Shown one piece after another: positions 18,074 to 26,792 of a stretch of DNA of 64,000 bases. Position 1 is the stretch's first letter. Every line of letters begins with the position of its first letter. The notes under the pieces are model-generated. The model saw only the letters and a list, made by a program, of their open reading frames with translations, was not told where the DNA came from and did no database searches. Source of the stretch: JAKAXS01 sp965279065 (GTDB lineage Bacteria; Pseudomonadota; Alphaproteobacteria; Rhizobiales; Hyphomicrobiaceae); NCBI GenBank assembly GCA_965279065.1, contig OZ257134.1, forward strand, positions 2,790,001 to 2,854,000, given 5' to 3'. The translations under genes and the position numbers were made by a program.

Positions 18074-18472
18074 CTCAGCGGAGGCCAGGACTCGGCGGAA
18101 GAGATCAGCCACCGAGCCCGGCTGCTCCAGCCAACGGAAACTCTCGGCGCTAATCGTTCGTCCAGGCGCTACCGCGTCGAACAATCGACGTTCGCAGTTG
18201 CTGGTCTTGCGGTCGTCTGCGTGCGCTCTCGGTGACCGTGAGTTTTGTTACAAGCTGATATCCGGAATCTGGGCAAGACATCGGGAGCTCCGGGGCAGAC
18301 TACTGTCCCGCGCGTCACAGTCCGATCTCGCGGTTTGCCACCAATCACTGACGTCGTTACCGGGCAAGCCACATGGCTTGCCAGTCGCCGCGAACCTCCG
18401 GCTCACATGGTGCGTCTCGTCCGCAGGGAGTTTGGCCTGCCCGCTTGAGTGCGCAAGCCAAACCGGTCGCAT
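18074..18472. other. Intergenic region without a recognisable gene
   Basis: The 400 bases between the convergent CBS gene and ohr hold only short overlapping frames. One minus-strand frame without a start reads RLFDAVAPGRTISAESFRWL and ends within the CBS gene. It could be a gene remnant, but no family is recognised. Confidence 0.4.
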
Positions 18473-18892
18473 TCAAAGCAGCGTGGTCACGACGTCGATG
18501 TTGCCGTGCGTCGCCTTGGAGTACGGACAGATTTCGTGCGCGGCCTCGATAAGGTCCTGCGCGATCGCGCGCTCGACGCCCGGCACGCTGACGTTCAGTC
18601 GAGCGCTCAAGAAGAAGGAGCTGCCGGCCTTGTTCAGATTGATCTCGGCATCGACTTCAGGATGGGCGGGGAGCTTGACCTTCTTCTGGGCGGCGGCGAG
18701 TTCGATTGCGCCCAGGTAGCAGGCCGACCAGGCGGCACCGAAGAGATTTTCAGCGGCCGGGTGGGGCTGCGGCAGCTTTACGTCGAGAAAGCCGTCGCTG
18801 CTGCGCGCGGCACCGTCAGGGCCGGCTGTGACGTGGGTCGTGCCAGTGAAGAGAACCTTGGCAGCAACGGGCTTTTCGATGGTGGTGGTCAT
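18473..18892 (-). CDS. ohr: Ohr organic hydroperoxide reductase (OsmC family)
   Basis: The 139-residue protein is an Ohr/OsmC-family peroxidase. The first redox Cys is in FGAAWSACYLGAIELAA and the second in HEICPYSKATHGN, the paired-cysteine pattern of Ohr. It reduces organic hydroperoxides using lipoyl thiols. The start MTTTIEKPV at 18892 is preferred because AAAGGAG precedes it; an ATG at 18925 falls inside the operator. It is divergent from a MarR-type regulator. Confidence 0.93.
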   Translation of the reverse strand: MTTTIEKPVAAKVLFTGTTHVTAGPDGAARSSDGFLDVKLPQPHPAAENLFGAAWSACYLGAIELAAAQKKVKLPAHPEVDAEINLNKAGSSFFLSARLNVSVPGVERAIAQDLIEAAHEICPYSKATHGNIDVVTTLL

Positions 18893-18918
18893 GGCGAACT
18901 CCTTTGGGTAAACTACAA

Positions 18919-18945
18919 ATCGCATCCGATCTAATCGTGTGCGAT
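18919..18945. promoter_or_regulatory. Probable OhrR operator, ohr-proximal
   Basis: ATCGCATCCGAT 18919-18930 and ATCGTGTGCGAT 18934-18945 form an inverted repeat. A second copy with the same core lies at 18981-19002. Both are in the divergent ohr/ohrR promoter region, where OhrR binds in other species. Confidence 0.7.
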
Positions 18946-18980
18946 CTTACATAAAGGGGCGGCATCGCCTTGTCAAGCAC

Positions 18981-19002
18981 TTCCGATTTAATCGGATGCG
19001 AT
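18981..19002. promoter_or_regulatory. Probable OhrR operator, ohrR-proximal
   Basis: CCGATTTAATCGG at 18983-18995 is a perfect odd-centred palindrome and is followed by ATGCGAT. Aligned to the site at 18919-18945, it shares CCGAT-Y-TAATCG and GCGAT. Confidence 0.7.
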
Positions 19003-19042
19003 ATATATTAGCGGCCGACAGATCTGACTTCGGAGGTATCCC

Positions 19043-19510
19043 TTGTCCCGTTCGCCCCAGACCGACAACAAAGGTCGGAAGCTATCGAATTTCCTGTGTT
19101 TCGCGGTCTACTCGGCGAATCTGGCCTTTGGTCGCGCGTATAAACCGATCCTGGAGGCGCTCGGGCTGACGTACACCCAGTATATCGCCCTTGTGGCGCT
19201 CAGCGAGGAGGACGATCAGACCGTCGGAGTGCTCGGCGAAAAACTGTTTCTGGAGTCCAACACGCTAACGCCTATCCTCAAAAAGCTGGAGGTTTTGGGC
19301 TACATCCGACGTCAACGCGACCCCGCGGACGAAAGGCAGGTGCGCCTCAGCCTAACACACGCCGGCCGCCGTCTGCTCGAAAGGGATCTCGGCTCGTCGC
19401 TCGTTGAAGCCACCGGACTCGGCGAGGAATTTCCAGCAGTGCAGCGAACCGTAACCAGGTTGCGCGACAACCTCCTGCGCGCCACACAAACAGAACCGGA
19501 AAGTCCGTAA
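19043..19510 (+). CDS. ohrR: OhrR, MarR-family organic peroxide sensor
   Basis: The 155-residue protein is a MarR-type winged-helix repressor. It has the peroxide-sensing Cys in NFLCFAVYSANLAF near residue 18 and the wing region RRQRDPADERQVRLSLT. The start is TTG 19043, preceded by GGAGG with six bases between; there is no ATG at a better place. OhrR is oxidised at the N-terminal Cys by organic hydroperoxides and then releases ohr. Two operator copies lie between the genes. Confidence 0.9.
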   Translation: MSRSPQTDNKGRKLSNFLCFAVYSANLAFGRAYKPILEALGLTYTQYIALVALSEEDDQTVGVLGEKLFLESNTLTPILKKLEVLGYIRRQRDPADERQVRLSLTHAGRRLLERDLGSSLVEATGLGEEFPAVQRTVTRLRDNLLRATQTEPESP

Positions 19511-20004
19511 TCCACCATGCGTCATCCGGCGCACTGCCGCCAGACATGGGCAGTCGAGGATCGCTCCTGGCGCTGAACGCCAGCGCTTTTTGTATGAGCC
19601 GATGACCTTCTTGATGGGCAAAGTTCTGACGTGGTGCTGCACTCGCTCACGGCCGCTTCTGGCCGAGTGCGGACCTCGCGATGGGTCGGCGAAAAGTCGG
19701 CTTCTGACCCGATCTCGAAAGGTGCTGCGCCACTCCCGGCCCATTCGCCCTCGCCGATATGCGTGAAGAAAAAGAGCGCGCAGGTACGACATATCGAACT
19801 CTGACGCCGGTGGTAGAATGTTGAGGCGCGGACGAGGCGACGCGAGAGATATTTTGGTGCCTCGGTCGACGCAAGATCGATCAGTTTCCCAGACTTGCGA
19901 TGCGATGGCAGACCCAACACGAGCGCTGAGCCAGACATCAGGTCCCTGCCCGATCCGAGATTTGGACAAGGGTTGAGACGAACCTGTGCAGATTTCAATG
20001 CAGC
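19511..20004. other. Intergenic region, no supported gene
   Basis: These 494 bases contain overlapping short frames on both strands but no coherent protein. One minus-strand frame includes RSALGQKRP. Similar SALGQKRTF-like strings recur in spurious reading frames of related genomes, which suggests a decayed dispersed repeat here (recalled, not checked). Confidence 0.35.
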
Positions 20005-22290
20005 TTAGAACTTCAGAGCCAATGAGGCGCCGTAGGTCCGCGGGTCTAGCAGCGTAGCATTCGGCGAAGCGGTGTTGAGAATCAGGGTGGAATAAGCCGT
20101 TTCATCAGTGAGGTTGTTCACGAACACTCGTGCCGTCGCATTCTTCCCGAACTGATAGCTGGCGCCGACATCGACGAGCGTATACCCACCAGCGACATTC
20201 AACGTGGCATTGCGGAAGTCGGTGAAGTAGTCGTCGACGTATACACCCTTGGCGTAGAGCTCGAGATTGTCGACTGGACGCCAGGCGCCTCCGAGCGAAA
20301 CAGAATACGACGGATCTTGTCCAAAATCGTTGCCAATGATCTGAGGCTGGGTCTGGGCACTCACCTTGTTGATCCGAGTTTGCAGAATTCCGAAGCCGCC
20401 CATCAGATCAATAGCAGGCGTAACAGCGTATTTCGCCTCCACCTCTATGCCGTAAGACTCGGCTTCCGGCTCATTGAAGATCCGGGGAGGCGCAGTGCTA
20501 GGATTTGATATGGCGAACTGCTTGTTCTCATAATCGTTGAAGAACGCAGTAATTCCGAGTTTGAGGCGATCGCGCATCATCGCAGTTCGGTAAGCTGCCT
20601 CATAAGTCCAGACTTCCTCGGCCTTAAACGTTTCGAAGGGGAACCTGAGTGTCGCGTCTTGCAGATTCACGTATGCACCACCCGCATTGTAACCTTTTCG
20701 AGCGGTGACCGCGACGGTGTCGCGTGGCCCAAGATTGTAGCGCAACCCCGCTTTCGGCAGCACAAACACTTCGGTTTCATCGTAGGAATAGTTTCGTGCC
20801 GCCCTCAGGAACGGGATTGCCGACCGGCTTCCCGCCGAGAAATCCCGAGAGTCGTCTACCCGCTCGATGCGCCCTCCGAAAAGAAGATCAAACGGTCCTG
20901 CGAAATTCCAAGCGATGTCTGCATAAACCGATTGCGTCTGTATTTCGGCATCGGTCTTACCGTAGGCCGTGAAAGCCCCAAATACTCCCGGGCCGATCGG
21001 AATTACAAAGCTGGCGTCGGCATCGTAGTCTCGCTTGCTGTCAGTTACGCCGACCCCGACGATACCGGTAAAATTGGCGATGTCGCGGAAGCTGTAGGAA
21101 ACATCCTGCGCAGCTCGCTCGTCGACCATGCCGTTGAAGTTGAAATTGCTCGTGCTACGAGGCGACGACTCGTACTGATCGTGGACAAAGCTCGTGGTCG
21201 ATTGGATGACTTCGCGCGAGCTGATTTCGTAGCGGGCACGAACCGCTCCAGCCCAGCCTTCGGTATCGTTGATTCGATGATCCGCTGCTGTCCTCTTGCG
21301 ATCACTGAAGGGCCGGACGTCGACGTAGCTATCGAAGACGTTATCGAGTCCTTTGCCGTACTCAGCAGACACGAGCACGCTAAGTCCAGGAATGTTGTCG
21401 GGTTCGACCAGGAACTTGCCGCGCAGGTTCAGGCCGTCAAAGTCATCCAGCTTATTGAGATCCTTGCCCGCGGGTGCCGGCCCGACAAGTTCAACCGGTA
21501 TCTCACCACTTTCAAACTGTGCAACGATACGCATCGCCGCTTCGTTTGAGAAAGGCACGTTTGCCAGACCAGCATATCGATGGTTTGTGCCCGAGTATTC
21601 GTTGTAGGTGAACTCGGTGAGCGTCTCTGCCGAATAGCGGTACTCGGGATCGTTCGTTTCGATGACGTAGGCGCCGGCAAACGCATTGGTGCCAGGGAGT
21701 GTGTGCTGCGGCCCTCTCAGGACTTGGATAGATTGAACATCGAAAAGGCTCTGGAACGCGTTGTTGGCATATGATGAGATGCGCGGAATGTCATCGACAT
21801 GCAAAACCATGCGAGGGGTCGACCCATTGTAGTAGCCCCCAAATAGATTGGTGGGGGTAGCGGACTCGCCTCGAATGGCTGGCAGCGTCGGACCACTCGG
21901 AGCGGGCGTCACGTTCGGCAAGGACGTCAGGACGTCATAGACCTTACTCTCTCCTGAGCGCGCGACGTCTTGAGCAGAAAGCGTCGAGGTTCCAGTCGTG
22001 CCGTCACGAAGTTCCGAAGCAACATCCGCCGCATTTTCTCGACCGCCATCTGCAGACGGCGCGTCCGCGGGAGCAGTCGGCTGAGGGGCCGGTGCCGCCT
22101 GCTTCTTTGCTTGAACCGTAGTGACTTCTTTCTTTGCTGTCTTCGCAACAACCTTCTTGTTCGCGAGAACTTCCACGGCGGGAAGCTCCTGGGCAGGTTG
22201 GGCGGCCTGCTGCGCGAGAGCGGAGCCAGATAGCAAAGTGGCGCTAGCGAATGCACCCATATGAAGACGCGCGTAAGCTCGCCGTGCCAT
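20005..22290 (-). CDS. TonB-dependent outer-membrane receptor
   Basis: The protein has about 761 residues with a signal peptide ending in SGSALAQQ, then an Ala/Pro/Lys-rich linker at about residues 30-80. A plug domain follows (SGESKVYDVLTSLPNV, VDDIPRISSYANNAFQSLF, IQVLRGPQHTLPGTNAFAGA) and then a long beta-barrel ending TYGASLALKF with a C-terminal Phe. It imports a large or scarce ligand across the outer membrane using TonB energy. ATG 22290 is preferred over 22308 because GAGG precedes it. It is divergent from a phosphoesterase and an ABC importer, so its ligand may be a phosphate- or sulfonate-type ester, which is inference. No FecR-type regulator is present. Confidence 0.88.
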   Translation of the reverse strand: MARRAYARLHMGAFASATLLSGSALAQQAAQPAQELPAVEVLANKKVVAKTAKKEVTTVQAKKQAAPAPQPTAPADAPSADGGRENAADVASELRDGTTGTSTLSAQDVARSGESKVYDVLTSLPNVTPAPSGPTLPAIRGESATPTNLFGGYYNGSTPRMVLHVDDIPRISSYANNAFQSLFDVQSIQVLRGPQHTLPGTNAFAGAYVIETNDPEYRYSAETLTEFTYNEYSGTNHRYAGLANVPFSNEAAMRIVAQFESGEIPVELVGPAPAGKDLNKLDDFDGLNLRGKFLVEPDNIPGLSVLVSAEYGKGLDNVFDSYVDVRPFSDRKRTAADHRINDTEGWAGAVRARYEISSREVIQSTTSFVHDQYESSPRSTSNFNFNGMVDERAAQDVSYSFRDIANFTGIVGVGVTDSKRDYDADASFVIPIGPGVFGAFTAYGKTDAEIQTQSVYADIAWNFAGPFDLLFGGRIERVDDSRDFSAGSRSAIPFLRAARNYSYDETEVFVLPKAGLRYNLGPRDTVAVTARKGYNAGGAYVNLQDATLRFPFETFKAEEVWTYEAAYRTAMMRDRLKLGITAFFNDYENKQFAISNPSTAPPRIFNEPEAESYGIEVEAKYAVTPAIDLMGGFGILQTRINKVSAQTQPQIIGNDFGQDPSYSVSLGGAWRPVDNLELYAKGVYVDDYFTDFRNATLNVAGGYTLVDVGASYQFGKNATARVFVNNLTDETAYSTLILNTASPNATLLDPRTYGASLALKF

Positions 22291-22786
22291 CGAATGACCT
22301 CGTCGCAAAAATACTGTTTCGCCGAGGTTGCTTTGGGCTGCCGCTTGCGCGAGCTAAGCACCTCCTATCGAGGATAATTTGCGCAAGAGCCCGCCTTTGT
22401 CTACTATGATAGTCCAGATTCTTATAGTGTAATAAAAATCGGTGCAATAATATCACTGAAGATCTCGGCATCTTCCGCGCGCTCAGGAACGGTCTAAGGC
22501 CAGACACGGCCATCGGTAGCCAACTTGTCGTATTTGGGCTCCCATAAGGTCGGAACGCAGGTTGCACGATTTGCAGCCCTCGCCGAGTATTCCAATCGGC
22601 GAAAGTTCGCGCATCCTTTCGCGGTCCAAACACGCTGCGGCGCTCAGCAAATACGAAGATCGGCAAAGAAAAGCAGAATCTCTTATTTGCCCGGTCTCCC
22701 CTGACATTTCAAAAAGCCGCTCAAGAGCGTGACATCGGCCGTGATTTGAATGAGCGGACGATGGTCGTTGACGCGTGGGGAGAGGC
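22291..22786. other. Divergent promoter region of receptor and phosphoesterase
   Basis: About 500 bases without a supported gene separate the divergent receptor and phosphoesterase genes. The segment 22400-22460 is AT-rich and holds a small palindrome ACTATGATAGT at 22403-22413. It is the best candidate for promoters and an operator of both genes. Confidence 0.4.
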
Positions 22787-24031
22787 ATGACGACTGCGCG
22801 AGCACCAGATGACCCGCTAACAGACGACGCCGAAACCTTCAGCCTTTGGGTCTTCTCGGACGCGCATGTGGCGACCGATCGCGCCGTTGCAGCAGCGATC
22901 CGCAATGGCATGGGCTTCATCCCGCCAGCCGGCTATCCAGAAAGCCTGGCGAACGCGCTTAGACAGTCCGAACACGGCGGCGATCTCGGCGGACCGTCAT
23001 TCCATTGGGACGTCGCGCTGGACCTTGGCGACAACGCCGGCTTGTGGGATTTGCCCGACGACGAGCAGGGCCGCGAAGTCGTGCGCCAATACGGCGTTCT
23101 CGAGCGTCATTCGCGTGAGCAGATCTATCCGGTGGCCGGCAATCACGACGCGTCACCCGGCAATGCCGCGTCCAGCTTGGGCAAGCCTGACAACTGGTGG
23201 TTCCGCAAGTGGGTCGACCCGCTCGGTGAGAACCCCACTACCTCACGAGTCAACGATGCGCACCGACCATTCCCCGTTGAAGGTACATGGGAGCGCTACA
23301 GCTTTAAAGTCGGCAACATCACGTTTCTGATGATGAGCGACCGCAACGATTTACCCTATCCTGTGGGCCGTCAGGAGTCTGGCGGAGGCTCGCCGGCGGG
23401 CGCGGTCACGGGCGACACTTGGCAGTGGTGGCAAGAGAAGGTCGCCTCGGCCCGCAACGACATTATCATCAGCTGCCATCACCACATGCTGCGGGAGACG
23501 ACAGTTGCATCCGGCGACTTCGAAGGCGTGTCACGGTATCCCGACGGACGATACCGGCATGGTCGCTACCACGGTGTCGACGGCGTTCCGGAAGGCGCCT
23601 CGTATCTGTACTTCGTCGACAATGAACCGAAGGCCCAGAAGTTCGAGACCTACCTGGCGGACAATCCGGGAGCGGTCGATCTCTGGCTGGGCGGTCATAC
23701 GCATACGCATCCTGACGACATTGTTGGTGGGCGAGGCCATATCGAGCGCCGCTGGGGAACGCACTTCGTCAACTGTGCGCAGCTTTCGAAGTATCACTCA
23801 TTCGTCACCTGTCCGCCAATGAGCCGTCATTTCACCTTTACGTCCGGTTCGCGTCTGGTGCTTGTTCGCTGCTATCTCCATGATGACAGCCACGCGCCTC
23901 AAGGCTGGTATCAACCGGCCGAGCGAGTGCTCGAGCTTTCCAAGCCCTTCCAGCCGCCGTCACGCGAGCACTCGCATCTGCGATCCCAGACCAATGTGCG
24001 GTCATTGCAGACAGCTTCGGACATTGCGTGA
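22787..24031 (+). CDS. Calcineurin-like metallophosphoesterase
   Basis: The 414-residue protein carries the metallophosphoesterase motif set: FSDAHVATD near residue 22, DLGDNAG near 80, GNHD near 117, CHHHM near 228 and GGHTHTHPDD near 302. These residues bind two metals and hydrolyse phosphoesters. No signal peptide is seen, so the enzyme is probably cytoplasmic. ATG 22787 is preceded by GGGGAGAGG; an in-frame GTG four codons earlier overlaps this ribosome site. It is followed by an ABC importer on the same strand, which may bring in its substrate or export route partner. Confidence 0.82.
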   Translation: MTTARAPDDPLTDDAETFSLWVFSDAHVATDRAVAAAIRNGMGFIPPAGYPESLANALRQSEHGGDLGGPSFHWDVALDLGDNAGLWDLPDDEQGREVVRQYGVLERHSREQIYPVAGNHDASPGNAASSLGKPDNWWFRKWVDPLGENPTTSRVNDAHRPFPVEGTWERYSFKVGNITFLMMSDRNDLPYPVGRQESGGGSPAGAVTGDTWQWWQEKVASARNDIIISCHHHMLRETTVASGDFEGVSRYPDGRYRHGRYHGVDGVPEGASYLYFVDNEPKAQKFETYLADNPGAVDLWLGGHTHTHPDDIVGGRGHIERRWGTHFVNCAQLSKYHSFVTCPPMSRHFTFTSGSRLVLVRCYLHDDSHAPQGWYQPAERVLELSKPFQPPSREHSHLRSQTNVRSLQTASDIA

Positions 24032-24092
24032 ACCCTGCTAACGATCGCAGGTTTTCTTGGTTAGGTGGCGCATCGGTACGTCGTAGTGCACG

Positions 24093-25010
24093 GTGACTGG
24101 TTCAGTGGATCCAAGCATCGTGCCACGTATCGCTACGTCCAATGTTCGCCATCCGGAGCCTGGTACCGGTCCCGATGCGTTGCAGCATCCTGTGACGGCC
24201 GTGACGCCTCAAGCCCTACACCTGGTCGACAAGGACGTCACGCTCGCCACGCCGCGCCTCACCCTCGACCATTTGACGGTGACCTTTCCTGGACGCCGCA
24301 CACCGGCTGTTGTCGACATTTCACTTGATGTGGCAGCCGGCGAGTTTGTGGCGCTGCTCGGTCCCAGCGGCTGCGGAAAATCTACCTTGTTAAACGTACT
24401 AGCGGGCTTTCAGGCCCCGTCGAACGGCCGCGTGTTCTTCGACGGCCGGCTGGTGACAGAGCCATCGGCCAACTGCGGCGTGGTCTTCCAGAAGCACTCG
24501 CTATTCCCCTGGATGTCGGTCATCGAGAATGTCGCCTTCGGTCCGAGAAGTTTGGGACTTCCGGATCCGATCGGCGTGGCGCGCGCTCTATTGGATATCG
24601 TGGGACTGAGCGACGTCGCGGATGTATGGCCATCGAGCCTATCCGGCGGCATGCAGCAGCGCGTAGGGATCGCGCGCGCACTAGCCACGCGGCCCCCTGT
24701 GCTGCTGATGGACGAACCGTTTGGGGCCTTGGACGCGCAAACGCGGGCCCTGATGCAGGAGGAACTGCTGTCGATCTGGGACAAGTTCCGGCCGACCGTC
24801 ATCTTCGTCACCCACGACATCGAGGAAGCAATCTTCCTCGCGGATCGCGTCATCGTCATGGAAGCCCTGCCCGGTCGCATCGCTCGGGAAATCGCCATTC
24901 CCTTCGGGAGACCACGTTCCGTCGCGCTGATGGACGAGCCCGGCTTCATCGAACGGCGCCGCGAAGTCTCCGAGATCATTCGCGTCGAAGCGCGGAAGTC
25001 TTTCCGATGA
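24093..25010 (+). CDS. SsuB/TauB-like ABC importer ATPase
   Basis: The 305-residue ATPase shows Walker A GPSGCGKSTLL, signature LSGGMQQRVGIARAL and Walker B VLLMDEPFGAL, followed by FVTHDIEEAIFLADR. This is the nitrate/sulfonate/taurine (SsuB/TauB) ATPase type. The first 45 residues are poorly conserved and the GTG start at 24093 is uncertain. A later start near residue 30-50 would still leave the core intact. The stop overlaps the permease start by four bases (ATGA). Confidence 0.88.
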   Translation: MTGSVDPSIVPRIATSNVRHPEPGTGPDALQHPVTAVTPQALHLVDKDVTLATPRLTLDHLTVTFPGRRTPAVVDISLDVAAGEFVALLGPSGCGKSTLLNVLAGFQAPSNGRVFFDGRLVTEPSANCGVVFQKHSLFPWMSVIENVAFGPRSLGLPDPIGVARALLDIVGLSDVADVWPSSLSGGMQQRVGIARALATRPPVLLMDEPFGALDAQTRALMQEELLSIWDKFRPTVIFVTHDIEEAIFLADRVIVMEALPGRIAREIAIPFGRPRSVALMDEPGFIERRREVSEIIRVEARKSFR

Positions 25011-25798
25011 GTGGCCTCCAAAGTTTCGCTCGAGCGGCAGGAGCAACGACCTTGATGTTGGGCCTTGGGGCGCTCGGCTTGTTTCTGTTCCTCCTGGTTT
25101 GGACGATCGCTTCGTTGAACCTCAATAATGCGGTGCTGCTGCCGTCGCCGCTCGCCGTCGTGGAGAGCTACGCTGAGCTGATTGCCGACGGATCGTTGGC
25201 GAAAGATGTCTACGCCAGCATATTCCGCGTTTTCGCCGGCTTCCTGATCGCGGCGAGCGCAGCCGTCCCGCTCGCCCTCATCCTGGCGTATTCCCGCATC
25301 GCGCGGGGGCTGGTCATGCCGCTGATCGCGCTAATCCGGCCGATACCGCCGATCGCGTGGATCCCGCTGGCGATCCTGTGGATGGGCCTCGGCGATCCGC
25401 CAAGCTATTTCATCACGGCGATCGCTGCGTTCTTCCCAATCTTCCTCAACTCGTTCGCCGGGGGCACATCGCTGCAGCGAGAACATCTCAATGCCGCACG
25501 GTCCCTGGGCGCCGGCCCAGTAACGCTTCTGACTCGGATCATGTTGCCGTCGGCAATGCCGATGATCGTGACAGGACTTCGCATCGGTCTTGGCCAGTCG
25601 TGGATGGCCGTGGTGACGGCGGAGCTGATCGCTGCACAGTCCGGCCTCGGCTACATGATCCAGATCAGCCGGCTCAGTCTTGAAACATCCCGCGTGCTCG
25701 TCGGCATGACCGTGATCGGTCTGCTGGGAGCGCTCATGATCGGCGCGCTAGGAGTCGCGGAGCGGCGCCTCATCGTGCCCTGGCACTATCCTCGATGA
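25007..25798 (+). CDS. SsuC/TauC-like ABC importer permease
   Basis: The 263-residue inner-membrane protein has about six hydrophobic segments and the ATPase-docking loop NAARSLGAGPVTLLTRIMLP, which places it in the BPD_transp_1 permease type of nitrate/sulfonate importers. ATG 25007 overlaps the ATPase stop; the frame continues upstream inside the ATPase gene only as a shadow. It overlaps the following gene by four bases. Confidence 0.9.
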   Translation: MSGLQSFARAAGATTLMLGLGALGLFLFLLVWTIASLNLNNAVLLPSPLAVVESYAELIADGSLAKDVYASIFRVFAGFLIAASAAVPLALILAYSRIARGLVMPLIALIRPIPPIAWIPLAILWMGLGDPPSYFITAIAAFFPIFLNSFAGGTSLQREHLNAARSLGAGPVTLLTRIMLPSAMPMIVTGLRIGLGQSWMAVVTAELIAAQSGLGYMIQISRLSLETSRVLVGMTVIGLLGALMIGALGVAERRLIVPWHYPR

Positions 25799-25812
25799 GA
25801 AAGGAACTCGTT

Positions 25813-26757
25813 ATGTCACGCCGTTTTCGCTACGTATTGGCCACGATCGCAGTCGGTCTTGGAACTTTAGCCGCAACCGATGCGATCGCCGAAGATGCCA
25901 GGATCCGCATCGGTTACCCATCGGGCATGAATGGGCAGGTCCCCGTGGTGCTGGAGAAGGCCGGGATTGCGGCGAAGCATCAACTTGCGGCCGAATTCAC
26001 GGGCTTTCAATACGGCCCCCCGATGATGGAAGGCTTGGCTTCGGGGCAGCTCGACGCAGTGGTCACAAGCTTCCTTCCGCCTTTGACGCTTTCGGCGAAG
26101 GCGCCCGGCTCGGTCAAATTCGTGGCGACGCTGGGACAATCCAGCCATTCGTTGCTGGTTCCCAAGGACAGCACGATCAAAGCGGCCGCCGATCTGAAAA
26201 CACGCAAGATCGGCGTATCGGTAAGTTCCGAATCGCACCTCGACCTCGTTCTCTGGCTGAAGGAGTCCGGTCTCGATGAAAAAGCCGACGTGCAGCTGGT
26301 CAATCTCCAACCCAACGAGCTTCCCGCCGCGCTTGAAAAGGGTCTCGTGGATGCCGCTCTGATCCGGCAACCTCAGACCTTGAAGCTGGAGCAGGGATTG
26401 GGGGCAAAGAAGCTTCACAGCTGGCCCTTCCGATTCACGTCCATCGTTCGATCGGAATATCTGGCAAGCAATCCGGAAGCCGTGAAACACTACGTCGAGG
26501 CGCTGAAGGATGCGGTGTTGTTCATCGCCACGAACGGCGATCAGGCCGCGACCTGGTTCGCCGAATCCCAGCGCATCGATCCTGCCGTCGTGAAGCAGCT
26601 TGCCGGGGAGAACCCGCTGTACGCCGTGACGAAGCGCGAAGACATTCACATCGAAGTCGACGATGCATTCAAGTCGCTGCTGGCGGAACGCCTGGCCGCC
26701 GCAACGGCACATGGTCTGATCAAGTCAAAGATCGAAGCCGCGTCGCTGGTACCTTGA
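25813..26757 (+). CDS. SsuA-like periplasmic substrate-binding protein
   Basis: The 314-residue protein has a Sec signal peptide (MSRRFRYVLATIAVGLGTLA, cut near AIAED) and then RIRIGYPSGMNGQVPVVLEK, typical of SsuA/TauA/NrtA-like binding proteins. ATG 25813 is preferred because AAAGGA lies seven bases upstream, although ATG 25795 overlaps the permease stop and is also usable. It completes a three-gene importer. The ligand is not readable from sequence. Its neighbours are a phosphoesterase and a DUF3604 protein. Confidence 0.88.
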   Translation: MSRRFRYVLATIAVGLGTLAATDAIAEDARIRIGYPSGMNGQVPVVLEKAGIAAKHQLAAEFTGFQYGPPMMEGLASGQLDAVVTSFLPPLTLSAKAPGSVKFVATLGQSSHSLLVPKDSTIKAAADLKTRKIGVSVSSESHLDLVLWLKESGLDEKADVQLVNLQPNELPAALEKGLVDAALIRQPQTLKLEQGLGAKKLHSWPFRFTSIVRSEYLASNPEAVKHYVEALKDAVLFIATNGDQAATWFAESQRIDPAVVKQLAGENPLYAVTKREDIHIEVDDAFKSLLAERLAAATAHGLIKSKIEAASLVP

Positions 26758-26762
26758 CGGGG

Positions 26763-26791
26763 GAGCGCCGCCGCAGTGAGCGGCGGCGCTC
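26763..26791. terminator. Bidirectional hairpin between importer and DUF3604 genes
   Basis: GAGCGCCGCCGC and GCGGCGGCGCTC form a perfect 12-bp stem around AGTGA, in the 35 bases between two convergent genes. There is no T-run on either side. Confidence 0.75.
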
Positions 26792-26792
26792 G

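Noticed and set aside
18169..18372. A 67-codon minus-strand frame between the CBS gene and ohr
   Set aside because: It has no ribosome site, no domain and low-complexity basic composition; a competing frame in the same bases reads slightly better but has no start.
24626..25006. An upstream extension of the SsuC-like permease frame
   Set aside because: The part before ATG 25007 lies inside the ATPase gene and is Arg/His-rich with no membrane segments.
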